A stretch of DNA of 64,000 nt, taken from assembly GCF_003268675.1 (NCBI RefSeq), contig NZ_CP029378.1:1798001-1862000 (forward strand). The letters run 5' to 3'. Positions 1-8,716 of the stretch are shown here, piece by piece; the first letter of the stretch is position 1; each line of letters starts with the position of its first letter. The notes under the pieces were generated by a model that had not been told where the DNA came from, did no database searches, and saw only the letters and a program-made list of their open reading frames with translations. The stretch is from Streptomyces bacillaris (GTDB lineage Bacteria > Actinomycetota > Actinomycetes > Streptomycetales > Streptomycetaceae). The position numbers and the translations under genes are program-made.

Positions 1-662
1 CCGGCGCCCATCGGCTGCGGGGCTGTGTGCGGCTCTACGACGACTATGTACAGCTGGTGGTCCCGCGCGACTCCGACATCGCGAGCGTGGCCGATCTGCG
101 GGGCAAGCGGGTCGGTGTGGGTCAGGAGGGCTCGGGGGTCCGGCTGGTCGCGGACCGGCTGCTGAGCGCGGCGGGGGTCCATCCGCAGCGGGACCTGACC
201 GCCGTCTCGGCGGGGATCAACACGATGCCGGACCGGCTGGTCTCCGGCGATCTCGACGCCTTCTTCTGGTCCGGCGGGCTGCCGACGGGGGCGGTGCACG
301 AGCTGTCGCGGCGGTTCGCGATCAAGCTGGTCCCGCTGGAGGAGGAGCTGGTCAAGGAGTTGCAGTCGAACGGCGGCTCCGCGCGCTACTACCGGTCGGC
401 CACGATGCCCGCCGACGCCTACCGCTACGCGCAGCGGGGCACGTCGGTGCCCACGGTGGCGGTGGCCAATCTGCTCATCACCACGGACCGTATAGATCCG
501 GCCATGGCGGAGGCCTTCACCCGGACCGTGATCAACAGCCGGGACGGGATCGGCCGTGAGGTGCACGCGGCCCAGCTGGTGGATCTGCGGACGGCGATCT
601 ACACCGACCCGCTGACCGTGCACGAAGGGGCCAGGCGCTACTACCGCTCGGTCAAGCCATGA
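1..662 (+). CDS. TAXI family TRAP transporter solute-binding protein, 3' part
   Basis: The reading frame is open from position 3, so the gene begins upstream of the window; the GTG at 27 is internal. The visible 219 codons carry hallmarks of the TAXI family of periplasmic/lipoprotein receptors for TRAP-type uptake: an LYxxYVQLVV strand near the start, DLRGKRVGVGQEGSG, a DAFFWSGG stretch, and YTDPLTVHEGARRYY near the end. The family binds small carboxylates such as glutamate, but the ligand cannot be read from the sequence. In actinobacteria such receptors often lie beside a two-component system, as here, which suggests a sensing or co-regulated role. That link is inference. Confidence 0.8.
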   Translation, partial: GAHRLRGCVRLYDDYVQLVVPRDSDIASVADLRGKRVGVGQEGSGVRLVADRLLSAAGVHPQRDLTAVSAGINTMPDRLVSGDLDAFFWSGGLPTGAVHELSRRFAIKLVPLEEELVKELQSNGGSARYYRSATMPADAYRYAQRGTSVPTVAVANLLITTDRIDPAMAEAFTRTVINSRDGIGREVHAAQLVDLRTAIYTDPLTVHEGARRYYRSVKP

Positions 663-717
663 GGCACGGCCCTTGATCCAGCCCTGAGGCACCGGCGCCC
701 GGTCCGCCCCCGAGGCG

Positions 718-2139
718 CTACCGCTCGGCCGGGCCCCGGGACCCGGTGGCGGGCGGCTGCTCGCGCGGCACGGAGAGCGTCACCCGCAGACCGTGCGGCT
801 CATGGCGTTCGTACGCGATCGAGCCGCCGCCCGCCGCGAGCAGCACGCGGGAGATGGAGAGGCCGAGCCCCGACCCCCTGACGTTCTGGTGGCGGGTGGA
901 GCGCCAGAAGCGGTCCCCGACGCGCTCCAGCTCCTGGTCGGTGAGGCCGGGCCCCCGGTCGGCCACCACGACGGTCACCGCGGTGGTGCCCGGCGTGACC
1001 GTGACCCGTACGTCCTCCCCGGCCGGGGTGAACTTCAGGGCGTTGTCGATGACCGCGTCCAGCGCGCTGGAGAGCGCCACCGGGTCCGCCCAGGCCGTGG
1101 CGGCGGGCGCCCCGTCCTGGGAGAGGTGGACGCCCTTCTCGTCCGCCATCGGGCGCCAGGAGGCGACGCGGTCGGCGGTGAGCGGGACGATGTCGGTGAG
1201 CTGGAGGTCGGCCTCGGCGTGTTCGGCCAGCGCCAGGTCGAGCAGATCGTCCAGGACCCGGGCCAGCCGCTTGCCCTCGGTCCGTACGGCGGCGATCTCC
1301 TCGTTGCCCTCCGGCAGCTCCAGGGCCAGCAGCTCGATGCGCAGCAGGAGCGCGGCGAGCGGGTTGCGCAGCTGGTGGGAGGCGTCGGCGACGAAGGCGC
1401 GCTGCTGCTCCAGGACGTCCTCGACGTTGTCGGCCATCTCGTTGAAGGACCGGGCCAGCCGCCGCAGCTCCGGCGGCCCGCCCGCGGCGGCGACCCGTGA
1501 GCGCATCCGGCCGACGGCGATGTCGTGGGTGGCCGCGTCCAGGACCCGTACCGGCAGCAGCACCCAGCCGGTGAGCCGGACGGCGGCGCCGACCGCCACC
1601 AGCATCGCCAGCGCCTCCCCGACGGCGATCAGCAGCCAGGTCCGCAGGATCCGGGCGCGCATCTCGTCGGTGGGCGAGTCGATGACGACGACGGCGACCA
1701 CGTCGCCGTCGCGCACGACGGGCGAGGCGACGACGACCCGGCCGTCCTGCCAGGGCCACACCTGCGGAGGGTCGTGCGAACGGCGGCCGAGGAGCGCCTC
1801 GTTGAAGGCGGTGCGCCCCTCCCCCTCGGGCGGTAGCATCCAGCCGTCCGGGGCCTTCGCCAGGGCCAGGTCGTTGCGGTAGAAGACGCCGGCCCGGATC
1901 CCGTACACGGAGGCGTAGACCTCCAGGTCGGTGGCGAGGGTGAGCCGGCGCTCGTCGTAGGCGGGGACGGTGTCGGTGATGGGCTGGGCGAGGGCGGCGA
2001 ACCGGGCGGTGTCGTCGATCCGGTCGATGACCAGCCGCTGCTGCTCGGCGGCGGCCACGCTCACCGCGAGCGGGAAGCCCAGGGTGGCCAGGACGGCCGC
2101 CATGAGGGTGATGAGCAGCGGAAGGAGACGGGTGCGCAC
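718..2139 (-). CDS. Sensor histidine kinase (OmpR-partner class)
   Basis: This 473-residue membrane kinase probably autophosphorylates on His255 and passes the phosphate to the regulator encoded just upstream. Visible parts in order are an N-terminal membrane segment (RLLPLLITLMAAVLATLGFPL), an extracytoplasmic domain, a second membrane segment near residues 165-190, a HAMP linker, a HisKA box (ASHQLRNPLAALL) and an HATPase domain with DNALKFTPAGE and [10 protein letters not shown]. The start is GTG at 2139, only 18 bases after the regulator's stop, so the two form one transcription unit. The signal is unknown; the neighbouring TAXI receptor or glutamate transporter could be connected, but nothing in the sequence proves it. 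Confidence 0.88.
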   Translation of the reverse strand: MRTRLLPLLITLMAAVLATLGFPLAVSVAAAEQQRLVIDRIDDTARFAALAQPITDTVPAYDERRLTLATDLEVYASVYGIRAGVFYRNDLALAKAPDGWMLPPEGEGRTAFNEALLGRRSHDPPQVWPWQDGRVVVASPVVRDGDVVAVVVIDSPTDEMRARILRTWLLIAVGEALAMLVAVGAAVRLTGWVLLPVRVLDAATHDIAVGRMRSRVAAAGGPPELRRLARSFNEMADNVEDVLEQQRAFVADASHQLRNPLAALLLRIELLALELPEGNEEIAAVRTEGKRLARVLDDLLDLALAEHAEADLQLTDIVPLTADRVASWRPMADEKGVHLSQDGAPAATAWADPVALSSALDAVIDNALKFTPAGEDVRVTVTPGTTAVTVVVADRGPGLTDQELERVGDRFWRSTRHQNVRGSGLGLSISRVLLAAGGGSIAYERHEPHGLRVTLSVPREQPPATGSRGPAER

Positions 2140-2157
2140 CGGGGATGTACCGGCCCG

Positions 2158-2850
2158 TTACGCGGACGGCGCGACGAGCCGGTAGCCGACGCCCCGCACG
2201 GTCTCGATGAGGGCGGGCAGCCGCAGCTTGGAGCGGAGCGAGGCCACGTGCACCTCCAGGGTGCGCCCGGTCCCCTCCCAGCTGGTGCGCCAGACCTCGC
2301 TGATGATCTGCTCGCGGCGGAAGACCACACCGGGCCGCTGCGCCAGGAGGGCCAGGAGGTCGAACTCCTTGCGGGTGAGCTGGACTTCGGTGCCGTCGAC
2401 GCTGACGCGCCGGGTGGGCAGCTCTATCGCGACGGATCCCAGCCGCAGGGCGGCGACCGGGGTCGGGGCGGTGTCCTCGGTGCCGGTGGTGCGCCGGGCG
2501 ACCGCGTGGATCCGGGCGAGCAGCTCGCCGGTGTCGTACGGCTTGGTGACGTAGTCGTCGGCGCCGAGGTTGAGCCCGTGGATCCGGGAACGTACGTCGG
2601 CGCGCGCGGTCACCATGATCACCGGGGTCGCGGTGCGCTTGCGGATCTTGCCGCAGACCTCGTAGCCGTCCTGGTCGGGCAGGCCGAGGTCGAGGAGGAT
2701 GACCCCGAAGGGCTCCTTCTCGGCGGGCAGCAGCGCGCGCAGCGCCTCCTCGCCGTTGCGGGCGTGCACGACCTGGAAGCCGTGCCGGGCGAGCACGGCG
2801 GACAGGGCCGCCGCCACGTGGTCGTCGTCCTCGACGAGCAGCAGTCTCAT
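2158..2850 (-). CDS. OmpR-family response regulator
   Basis: This 230-residue DNA-binding response regulator starts at ATG 2850. It has an N-terminal receiver domain with the acidic pair EDDD, phospho-acceptor Asp54 in LLDLGLPD and the KPY loop, followed by a winged-helix output domain (LTRKEFDLLALLAQRPG, then VRGVGYRL at the C-terminus). It is the first gene of the pair with the histidine kinase downstream. Its promoter must lie in the 379-base region shared with the divergent gluA gene, so it could regulate the glutamate transporter. That is a positional inference only. Confidence 0.9.
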   Translation of the reverse strand: MRLLLVEDDDHVAAALSAVLARHGFQVVHARNGEEALRALLPAEKEPFGVILLDLGLPDQDGYEVCGKIRKRTATPVIMVTARADVRSRIHGLNLGADDYVTKPYDTGELLARIHAVARRTTGTEDTAPTPVAALRLGSVAIELPTRRVSVDGTEVQLTRKEFDLLALLAQRPGVVFRREQIISEVWRTSWEGTGRTLEVHVASLRSKLRLPALIETVRGVGYRLVAPSA

Positions 2851-3229
2851 GGCCCTCCTCTCGCTCTCCCCGGGCCTTCGGACTTTCCCGGACTCGTTCG
2901 CGTAAACCGGCTTCGTGCTCCGTTCGACGGTGTTCGACCGCCTTCGTCAGTGTTTCGCCGCCGCCAGTCCGTCTGCGGTGGCGCTCCGTTCGCTCCGCCG
3001 CACAGGGCATCCACTCCGATGACGGGTACGCCCGTCAAGGGGTTGCCGGTTGCAGGAGGGTTTCCGTTATGTACCCGGTACGCCCTCGCACCGCACGTGG
3101 CGTCCCCTTCACGCGGAGTGTCCGGTTGCCGCCGGATCGTTATGCTCAATTTCCGCTCAGATGTAATGACGCTGGTCGCACCGCGTCATTAGTGTCCTTG
3201 GAACCCGAGGAGGACGGAGCAAGAAGCCG
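2851..3229. other. Divergent intergenic region between two-component pair and gluA
   Basis: This 379-base non-coding stretch separates the minus-strand regulator gene from plus-strand gluA. It has no credible open frame with a ribosome binding site. It must hold the promoters for both directions. The one conspicuous element is the perfect palindrome at 3164-3191. An AGGAGG-type ribosome binding site for gluA lies at about 3210-3216. Confidence 0.6.
3164..3191. promoter_or_regulatory. Perfect 9-bp inverted repeat upstream of gluA
   Basis: TAATGACGC at 3164-3172 is matched by its exact reverse complement GCGTCATTA at 3183-3191 around a 10-base spacer. It lies 38-66 bases before the gluA start. 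It could be an operator for a dimeric regulator, for example the neighbouring OmpR-type protein, or a hairpin in the gluA leader. It lacks a T-run, so it is not a classical terminator. Confidence 0.5.
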
Positions 3230-4015
3230 ATGAGCGGAGTTTCAGTGACCAAGGCCGCCGAGGATGCCGCGCCCGCGGGCGACGACCTTGTCGTACTGAG
3301 CAACGTCAACAAGCACTTCGGCGCGCTGCATGTGCTCCAGGACATCGACCTGACCATCGCCCGTGGCGAGGTCGTGGTCGTCATCGGGCCCTCCGGGTCC
3401 GGGAAGTCCACGCTGTGCCGCACGATCAACCGCTTGGAGACGATCGATTCGGGTGCGATCTCGATCGACGGCAAGCCCCTGCCCCAGGAGGGCAAGGAGC
3501 TGGCGCGGCTGCGCGCCGACGTGGGCATGGTCTTCCAGTCGTTCAATCTCTTCGCGCACAAGACGGTGCTGGAGAACGTCGTGCTGGGCCAGACCAAGGT
3601 CCGCAAGGCCGACAAGAAGGCGGCGGAGGAGAAGGCCCGGACCCTGCTCGAGCGGGTGGGCGTCGGGGTTCAGGCCAACAAGTACCCGGCGCAGCTCTCC
3701 GGTGGCCAGCAGCAACGCGTCGCCATCGCGCGGGCGTTGGCGATGGACCCGAAGGTCATGCTCTTCGACGAGCCCACGTCGGCTCTCGACCCGGAGATGA
3801 TCAACGAGGTCCTGGAGGTCATGCAGCAGCTGGCCCGGGACGGGATGACGATGATCGTCGTCACCCACGAGATGGGCTTCGCCCGCTCGGCCGCCAACCG
3901 CGTGGTCTTCATGGCCGACGGAAAGATCGTCGAAGAGGCCGCGCCCGAGCAGTTCTTCAGCAACCCGCGCAGCGACCGGGCCAAGGACTTCCTGTCGAAG
4001 ATCCTTCACCACTGA
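3230..4015 (+). CDS. gluA: Glutamate ABC transporter ATP-binding protein
   Basis: This 261-residue ATPase of a polar amino acid importer couples ATP hydrolysis to glutamate uptake. Walker A is GPSGSGKS at residues 53-60. The Q-loop ([18 protein letters not shown]), the ABC signature LSGGQQQR and Walker B ([13 protein letters not shown]) follow in order, with the switch histidine in VTHEMGFA. The ATG at 3230 follows a GAGGAGG ribosome binding site; a GTG at 3245 is a possible alternative. It is the first gene of gluABCD, whose order matches the glutamate uptake cluster of Corynebacterium and Streptomyces. Substrate assignment rests on that gene order and similarity recalled for the family. Confidence 0.9.
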   Translation: MSGVSVTKAAEDAAPAGDDLVVLSNVNKHFGALHVLQDIDLTIARGEVVVVIGPSGSGKSTLCRTINRLETIDSGAISIDGKPLPQEGKELARLRADVGMVFQSFNLFAHKTVLENVVLGQTKVRKADKKAAEEKARTLLERVGVGVQANKYPAQLSGGQQQRVAIARALAMDPKVMLFDEPTSALDPEMINEVLEVMQQLARDGMTMIVVTHEMGFARSAANRVVFMADGKIVEEAAPEQFFSNPRSDRAKDFLSKILHH

Positions 4016-4077
4016 CGAACGACGTCCGAACGATCGACGACAGACGACAACGACCATACGGCTTAAGGAAATCTGAC

Positions 4078-5001
4078 ATGAAGCTCCGCAAGTCGGCCGC
4101 CGTCGCGGCCATCGCCGTGCTCGCCCTGACCGCGACCGCGTGTGGCGGCAAGGAGGGCTCCGCCGGTGACAAGCCGAGCGGCACGAAGCCCGGTTCCTCC
4201 GAGGCCCCCGCGCTGCCCACGTACGAGGTCGCCAAGGACGTCGCCCTGGACTCGCCGGTCTTCAAGAAGGCCAAGGAGCGCGGCAAGCTGATCATCGGCG
4301 CCAAGGCCGACCAGCCCTACCTCGGCTTCGAGGACCAGTCGACCAAGGAGCGCTCCGGCTTCGACATCGAGCTGGCCAAGATGATCGCGGCGGACCTCGG
4401 CTTCTCCGAGCAGCAGATCGAGTGGAAGACCGTCGACTCCGGCGTCCGTGAGACGGCCATCTCCAAGGGCCAGGTCGACTACTACGTCGGCACGTACACG
4501 ATCAACGACGAGCGCAAGAAGCAGGTCGGCTTCGCCGGTCCGTACTACAAGGCGGGCGCCGACCTCCTGGTCCGCAAGGACGACGACTCGATCACCGGCA
4601 AGGACTCGGTGAAGGGCAAGCGCGTCTGCTCGATCGTCGGCTCCACCCCGCTCCAGGAGATCAAGAAGCCCGAGTACGGCGCCAACGTCGTCGAGCTGGC
4701 CAAGTACTCCGACTGCGTGCAGCAGGTGCTGACCAAGCAGGTCGACGCCCTCACAACGGACGACTCGATCCTCAAGGGGTACGCGGCCGCCAACTCCGGC
4801 AAGCTCAAGGTCGTCGGCAAGCCCTTCACCAGCGAGCCCTACGGCGTCGGCCTGAACAAGGACGACAAGGTCCTGCGCGACGCGATCAACGACTCGCTGG
4901 AGAACCGCGTCAAGGACGGCACGTACAAGAAGATCTACGAGGCGACGCTGGGCCTGTCCGGTTCGGCCTTCGTCGAGCCGCCGGCGCTCGAGCGCTACTG
5001 A
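4078..5001 (+). CDS. gluB: Glutamate-binding lipoprotein
   Basis: This 307-residue extracytoplasmic receptor of the glutamate importer starts at ATG 4078. It has a lipoprotein signal peptide (MKLRKSAAVAAIAVLALTATAC) with predicted lipidated Cys22, then a Thr/Gly/Ser-rich linker. The SBP_bac_3 fold follows, with KLIIGAKADQPYLGFED, SGFDIELAKMIA and KGKRVCSIVGSTP. It lies 62 bases after gluA and is followed by two hairpins before gluC. That layout usually allows more binding protein than permease. Codon use is strongly biased to GC-ending codons, as expected for an abundant protein. Confidence 0.92.
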   Translation: MKLRKSAAVAAIAVLALTATACGGKEGSAGDKPSGTKPGSSEAPALPTYEVAKDVALDSPVFKKAKERGKLIIGAKADQPYLGFEDQSTKERSGFDIELAKMIAADLGFSEQQIEWKTVDSGVRETAISKGQVDYYVGTYTINDERKKQVGFAGPYYKAGADLLVRKDDDSITGKDSVKGKRVCSIVGSTPLQEIKKPEYGANVVELAKYSDCVQQVLTKQVDALTTDDSILKGYAAANSGKLKVVGKPFTSEPYGVGLNKDDKVLRDAINDSLENRVKDGTYKKIYEATLGLSGSAFVEPPALERY

Positions 5002-5010
5002 CCTGACGCC

Positions 5011-5117
5011 CGCCGGCCGCCCCGCGCGGCCGGCGCCCGTCACCGACGTACCGCGTGTGACCCAGGCGTCCCGTACGCCGCCCCGCCGCCCCTCAGGGGC
5101 CCGGCGGACGTACGGGG
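5011..5117 (+). terminator. Two hairpins between gluB and gluC (attenuator-like)
   Basis: The first hairpin is a perfect 10-bp stem, CGCCGGCCGC (5011-5020) with GCGGCCGGCG (5026-5035), directly after the gluB stop. The second spans about 5070-5117: a near-perfect outer stem around CCGTACG with one bulge, and an inner CCCCTcaGGGG stem. Neither has a T-run, which is normal in Streptomyces. They could stabilise the 3' end of gluAB mRNA or terminate part of the transcripts, so that the permease genes are made at a lower level. Confidence 0.55.
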
Positions 5118-5165
5118 CGCCCCTTCCCCTGCCCTGATGCCGCTGCCCGCCGACGCGGAGACCTC

Positions 5166-5813
5166 ATGAACGTACTGCTCGACAATTTCCCAGAGTTCCG
5201 CGACGGCTTCATAGGAACCGTGTCGATCACCGCCGTCAGCTCGGTTATCGCCCTGGTCCTCGGTGTGCTCGTCGCCGGGTTCCGGGTCTCGCCGGTGCCG
5301 CCGCTGCGGTACTTCGGCACCGCGTGGGTGACGCTGATGCGCAACACCCCGCTGACGCTGCTCTTCCTGATCTTCTTCTTCGTCGTCCCGGAGATCCTCT
5401 TCCCGGGGATGAGCCCCTTCGTGCTCGGCTCGCTGGCGCTCGGCTTCTACACCTCCTCGTTCGTCTGCGAGGCGGTCCGCTCCGGCATCAACACCGTGCC
5501 GCTGGGCCAGGCCGAGGCCGCCCGCTCGATCGGGATGACGTTCTCCCAGACCCTGCGCATCGTGGTGCTCCCCCAGGCGACGCGGACCGTCATCCCGCCG
5601 CTGAGCAGCATCTTCATCGCGCTCACCAAGAACTCCGCGATCGCCGGTGCCTTCAGCGTCGCCGAGCTGTTCGGCTGGCAGAAGCTGATGAGCGACAAGG
5701 GTTACGACATCGTCCCCGTCTTCATCTGGGTGGCCCTCGGCTACCTGGTGGTCACGTTTACCATCAGCGGCCTCTTCCGGCTGCTGGAGCGTCGCATGGA
5801 GGTCGCCCGATGA
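5166..5813 (+). CDS. gluC: Glutamate ABC transporter permease
   Basis: This 215-residue inner-membrane permease of the HisMQ/GltJK type has about five membrane segments. The EAA loop that docks on the ATPase is visible as GQAEAARSIGMTFSQTLRIVVLPQA. The start is ATG 5166 with GCGGAG just upstream. The stop overlaps the start of gluD by four bases (ATGA at 5810-5813), so the two permeases are translationally coupled and presumably form a heterodimer. Confidence 0.92.
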   Translation: MNVLLDNFPEFRDGFIGTVSITAVSSVIALVLGVLVAGFRVSPVPPLRYFGTAWVTLMRNTPLTLLFLIFFFVVPEILFPGMSPFVLGSLALGFYTSSFVCEAVRSGINTVPLGQAEAARSIGMTFSQTLRIVVLPQATRTVIPPLSSIFIALTKNSAIAGAFSVAELFGWQKLMSDKGYDIVPVFIWVALGYLVVTFTISGLFRLLERRMEVAR

Positions 5814-6763
5814 GCGCCAGCGTTCTCTACGACGCACCGGGCCCCAAGGCTCTCGTCCGCAACCGGATCTACGCCGTCGTCGGCACCGTCGTCATCGCGG
5901 CGCTGCTCGTGGTCAGCGTGCTGCGCCTGGCCGACAAGGGGCACCTCGCCCCCGAGATGTGGGACATCTTCAACTACGCGGGCATCCGGCAGAACATCGC
6001 CAACGCCCTCGTCGCCACCCTCAAGGCGTTCGGCCTGGCCGCGATCGGCTCGCTCGTCCTCGGTGTGCTGCTCGCGGTGGGCCGCCTCTCCGACCACAAG
6101 CCGATCCGCTGGGCGGCGACCACCTTCATCGAGCTGTTCCGCTCGCTCCCGCTGCTCATCACGATCTACGCGATCTGGGTCGGCTTCCTCACCGACCACT
6201 CGATGTGGGCGCTGGCCGCGGGCCTCTCCGTCTACAACGGCTGTGTCCAGGCCGAGGTGCTGCGCGCCGGTGTCAACGCCGTCCCCCGGGGCCAGAGCGA
6301 GGCCGCGTACGCGCTCGGCATGCGCAAGACGCAGGTCATGGTCACCGTGCTGATGCCGCAGGCCATCCGGTCGATGCTGCCGACGATCATCAGCCAGCTC
6401 GTGGTGACCCTCAAGGACACCTCGCTCGGCTTCATCATCCTGTACCCGGAGCTGCTCCAGACCGCGCGTCTGATCGCCTCCAACACGCTGGTGAACGGCC
6501 AGTACCCGTACGTCTCGACGATCACCGTCGTCGGCACGATCTACATCGTGCTCTGTCTGCTGCTCTCGTCGCTGGCCACCTGGATCGAGAAGCGCGGCCG
6601 CCGCGCCAAGACCGGCATCGCGGTGGCGCCGGCCGTCCAGGCACCCGGGACCATCGACGCGACGGCCGGCACGTTCGGCTCGAACACCGACGGTGCGGGG
6701 GGCGCAGGGGGCGCAGGCACCGGGACCGACGGTGCCGGTGGGGCCGGAGGGACGACGAACTGA
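5810..6763 (+). CDS. gluD: Glutamate ABC transporter permease
   Basis: This 317-residue second permease subunit starts at ATG 5810, inside the gluC stop. It has several membrane segments and an EAA loop, GQSEAAYALGMRKTQVMVTV, for contact with GluA. The last 40 or so residues are a low-complexity Gly/Ala/Thr tail (GAGGAGTGTDGAGGAGG) after the final membrane helix, probably cytoplasmic and not needed for the fold. A strong inverted repeat 31 bases after the stop probably ends the operon. Confidence 0.92.
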   Translation: MSASVLYDAPGPKALVRNRIYAVVGTVVIAALLVVSVLRLADKGHLAPEMWDIFNYAGIRQNIANALVATLKAFGLAAIGSLVLGVLLAVGRLSDHKPIRWAATTFIELFRSLPLLITIYAIWVGFLTDHSMWALAAGLSVYNGCVQAEVLRAGVNAVPRGQSEAAYALGMRKTQVMVTVLMPQAIRSMLPTIISQLVVTLKDTSLGFIILYPELLQTARLIASNTLVNGQYPYVSTITVVGTIYIVLCLLLSSLATWIEKRGRRAKTGIAVAPAVQAPGTIDATAGTFGSNTDGAGGAGGAGTGTDGAGGAGGTTN

Positions 6764-6793
6764 CCCCCGCCGGTCTCTCCCGGCGGAAGCATT

Positions 6794-6823
6794 CGAGGCA
6801 GCGGCGCACGCGTCGCTGCCTCG
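6794..6823 (+). terminator. Stem-loop terminator after gluD
   Basis: A perfect 10-bp stem pairs CGAGGCAGCG (6794-6803) with CGCTGCCTCG (6814-6823) around a 10-base loop. A smaller CCGCCGG/CCGGCGG stem sits just before it at about 6769-6786. There is no T-run. The position right after the last glu gene supports a terminator role. Confidence 0.55.
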
Positions 6824-6929
6824 GTCACTTGACGCAAGCACCCCCAATGGGTTGCATACGTTCTGTGATCACGCACCCGGCTTCGACTGCCACGTTCCGC
6901 TCGACCGTACGGGCCGGAGGAGACGCGCC

Positions 6930-8684
6930 GTGGACCCGGTGATCGTCGTCGGCGCCGGACCCGTCGGTCTGACGCTGTCGCTGGCCCTGGCCGCCCAGGG
7001 CGTCCCGAGCGTGCTCCTCGACGAGGGGCCGGGCACGGAGGAGGTCCGCCTCGCCCGCACGGTCGTGCTGCGTGAGGACACCGCCGACCTGGTGGAACGG
7101 CTCGGCGCCACCGCCCTGGAGAAGGACGGGCTGCGCTGGAGCGGCTGGCGCTCGATGCGCCGGAAGCAGCTGGTCCGCGATGTGCCGCTGGGCGCGGACG
7201 CCGAGGACACGGAGAGCGGAGAGCCGGACGCGTCCCCGCTCCCCGCCCCCCTGCACATCCCGCAGCACGCGCTCGCCTCGGCCCTGCGGGCGGCGGTCGC
7301 GGCCCAGCCGCTGGTGAAGGTGGCGGAGCTGAGCCGCGTCGACACCCTGGAACAGGACGGCGACGGCGTCACGGTCCACACCAAGGGGCCCGATCCGACC
7401 TGGTGGCGCGGCAGTTATCTGGTCGGCTGCGACGGCGCCCGGTCGACCGTGCGCAAGCTCCTGGAGATCCGGTTCCCGGGTCGTACGGCGGTGGAGCGGC
7501 ACGCCGTCGCCGCGCTCCGGGCCGAACTGCCCTGGCCCGACCGGGCGGTGCTGCACCGTCAGCCACCGTGGCGCGGCGGGGGCGCCGAGATCAGCGCGCG
7601 GCCGCTGCCGGACGGGGTCTGGCGGCTGGACTGGCTGCTCCCGCCGCGCGGCGACCTGGTCACCCCGGACGCCCTGGTCGCCCGGATCCGGGACACCCTG
7701 GCCGGCTGGTGCGGCGAGACCCCTCCGTACGAACTGCTCGACACCGGTGTCCACACGCTCCACCACCGGCTCGCCCGGCGGTGGCGGGTGCGGCGGGCCT
7801 TCCTGGCGGGGGACGCGGCGCATCTGCTGGGGGCGCTCGGCACCCAGGGGCTCGACGAGGGGATCCGGGACGCCGAGAACCTGGCCTGGAAACTCGCCCA
7901 CGCCTGGCACCACGGCGGCGCCGACCCGCTGCTCGACAGCTACCAGGCCGAGCGCCGGGCCGCCGTCGCCTCCCGGCTGCGCGCCGCCGACCAGTCCCTG
8001 CCGATACTGCGGGGCGGCGGCGGGCTGCGGACACTGGTCCCGGGGGCGGCCCGGGGCCACGACACCCTGCTCGCCGACGGCCACCTGGGCTGTGGAGCCC
8101 TCGGTGCGCCCCCTTCGTACTCCCACTCCACCCTTGCACCACCGCACGCGGAGGCGCACACCGCTGTGGGTACGCCCCCCGGTGCGCCGGTCGCCGATGT
8201 ACGGGTGACGGCACCGGACGGAACAGCGGTACGGCTCCGGGAGCGGCTCGGGCAGGGCCGCCCGCTGGTGATCCTGGTGGCGCCCGGCACCGGGGTGTGG
8301 GACCGGCGCCACTGGCTGACCGCGGGCATCATGCCGCGCCTGGTGGAGGCGGTGGAGGCGCTGCCGTCACCGGCGGAGCTGCTGGTCACGGAGAGCTATC
8401 CGGGGGCGTCGGCCCATACCGTGCTGCTGGTGCGGCCCGACGGGCATCTGGTGGCCGCCTTCGCGGGCGTACGTCCCGCGGAGCTGCTCGCGGCGGCCCG
8501 GGCGGCGCTGGGCGGATCGGCGGGGGCCGGGGCGGGGGCGGGAACGGAGGCGGAGGATACGGGCTCGGGGTCCGGGTCCGGTTCGGGGTCCGTCGAGGAC
8601 GGCGAAGGCAGGCGTGAGGGCGCGGCGCGCACGCCGGGACCGCGCGACCGGGTTCACGCCGACCGGACCGCCGGGATCAATTGA
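6930..8684 (+). CDS. FAD-dependent monooxygenase (PheA/TfdB family)
   Basis: This 584-residue flavoprotein hydroxylase of the aromatic ring-hydroxylating group starts at GTG 6930, preceded by GGAGGA. It has the N-terminal Rossmann FAD motif VIVVGAGPVGLTLS, a middle YLVGCDGARSTVRKLL block (the DG motif), and RRAFLAGDAAHLLGALGTQGLDEGIRDAENLAWKL, the GD motif that binds FAD ribose. A thioredoxin-like C-terminal region follows (RPLVILVAPGTGVWDRR). The last 60 residues are low-complexity Gly/Ala/Ser/Glu. The substrate is unknown and no biosynthetic genes flank it, so a catabolic or tailoring role is open. Confidence 0.82.
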   Translation: MDPVIVVGAGPVGLTLSLALAAQGVPSVLLDEGPGTEEVRLARTVVLREDTADLVERLGATALEKDGLRWSGWRSMRRKQLVRDVPLGADAEDTESGEPDASPLPAPLHIPQHALASALRAAVAAQPLVKVAELSRVDTLEQDGDGVTVHTKGPDPTWWRGSYLVGCDGARSTVRKLLEIRFPGRTAVERHAVAALRAELPWPDRAVLHRQPPWRGGGAEISARPLPDGVWRLDWLLPPRGDLVTPDALVARIRDTLAGWCGETPPYELLDTGVHTLHHRLARRWRVRRAFLAGDAAHLLGALGTQGLDEGIRDAENLAWKLAHAWHHGGADPLLDSYQAERRAAVASRLRAADQSLPILRGGGGLRTLVPGAARGHDTLLADGHLGCGALGAPPSYSHSTLAPPHAEAHTAVGTPPGAPVADVRVTAPDGTAVRLRERLGQGRPLVILVAPGTGVWDRRHWLTAGIMPRLVEAVEALPSPAELLVTESYPGASAHTVLLVRPDGHLVAAFAGVRPAELLAAARAALGGSAGAGAGAGTEAEDTGSGSGSGSGSVEDGEGRREGAARTPGPRDRVHADRTAGIN

Positions 8685-8716
8685 CCGTCACGGGCGCACA
8701 TGGTGTACTCCAGATC

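Noticed and set aside
800..3010. Long minus-strand frame overlapping the first two-component pair
   Set aside because: Arg/Pro/Gly-rich composition and wrong codon-position GC pattern; the real genes are in other frames with clear domains.
6829..6855. TTGACG and TGCATACG as a promoter of the FAD monooxygenase gene
   Set aside because: Spacing of the two elements does not fit a standard promoter, so only a weak case.
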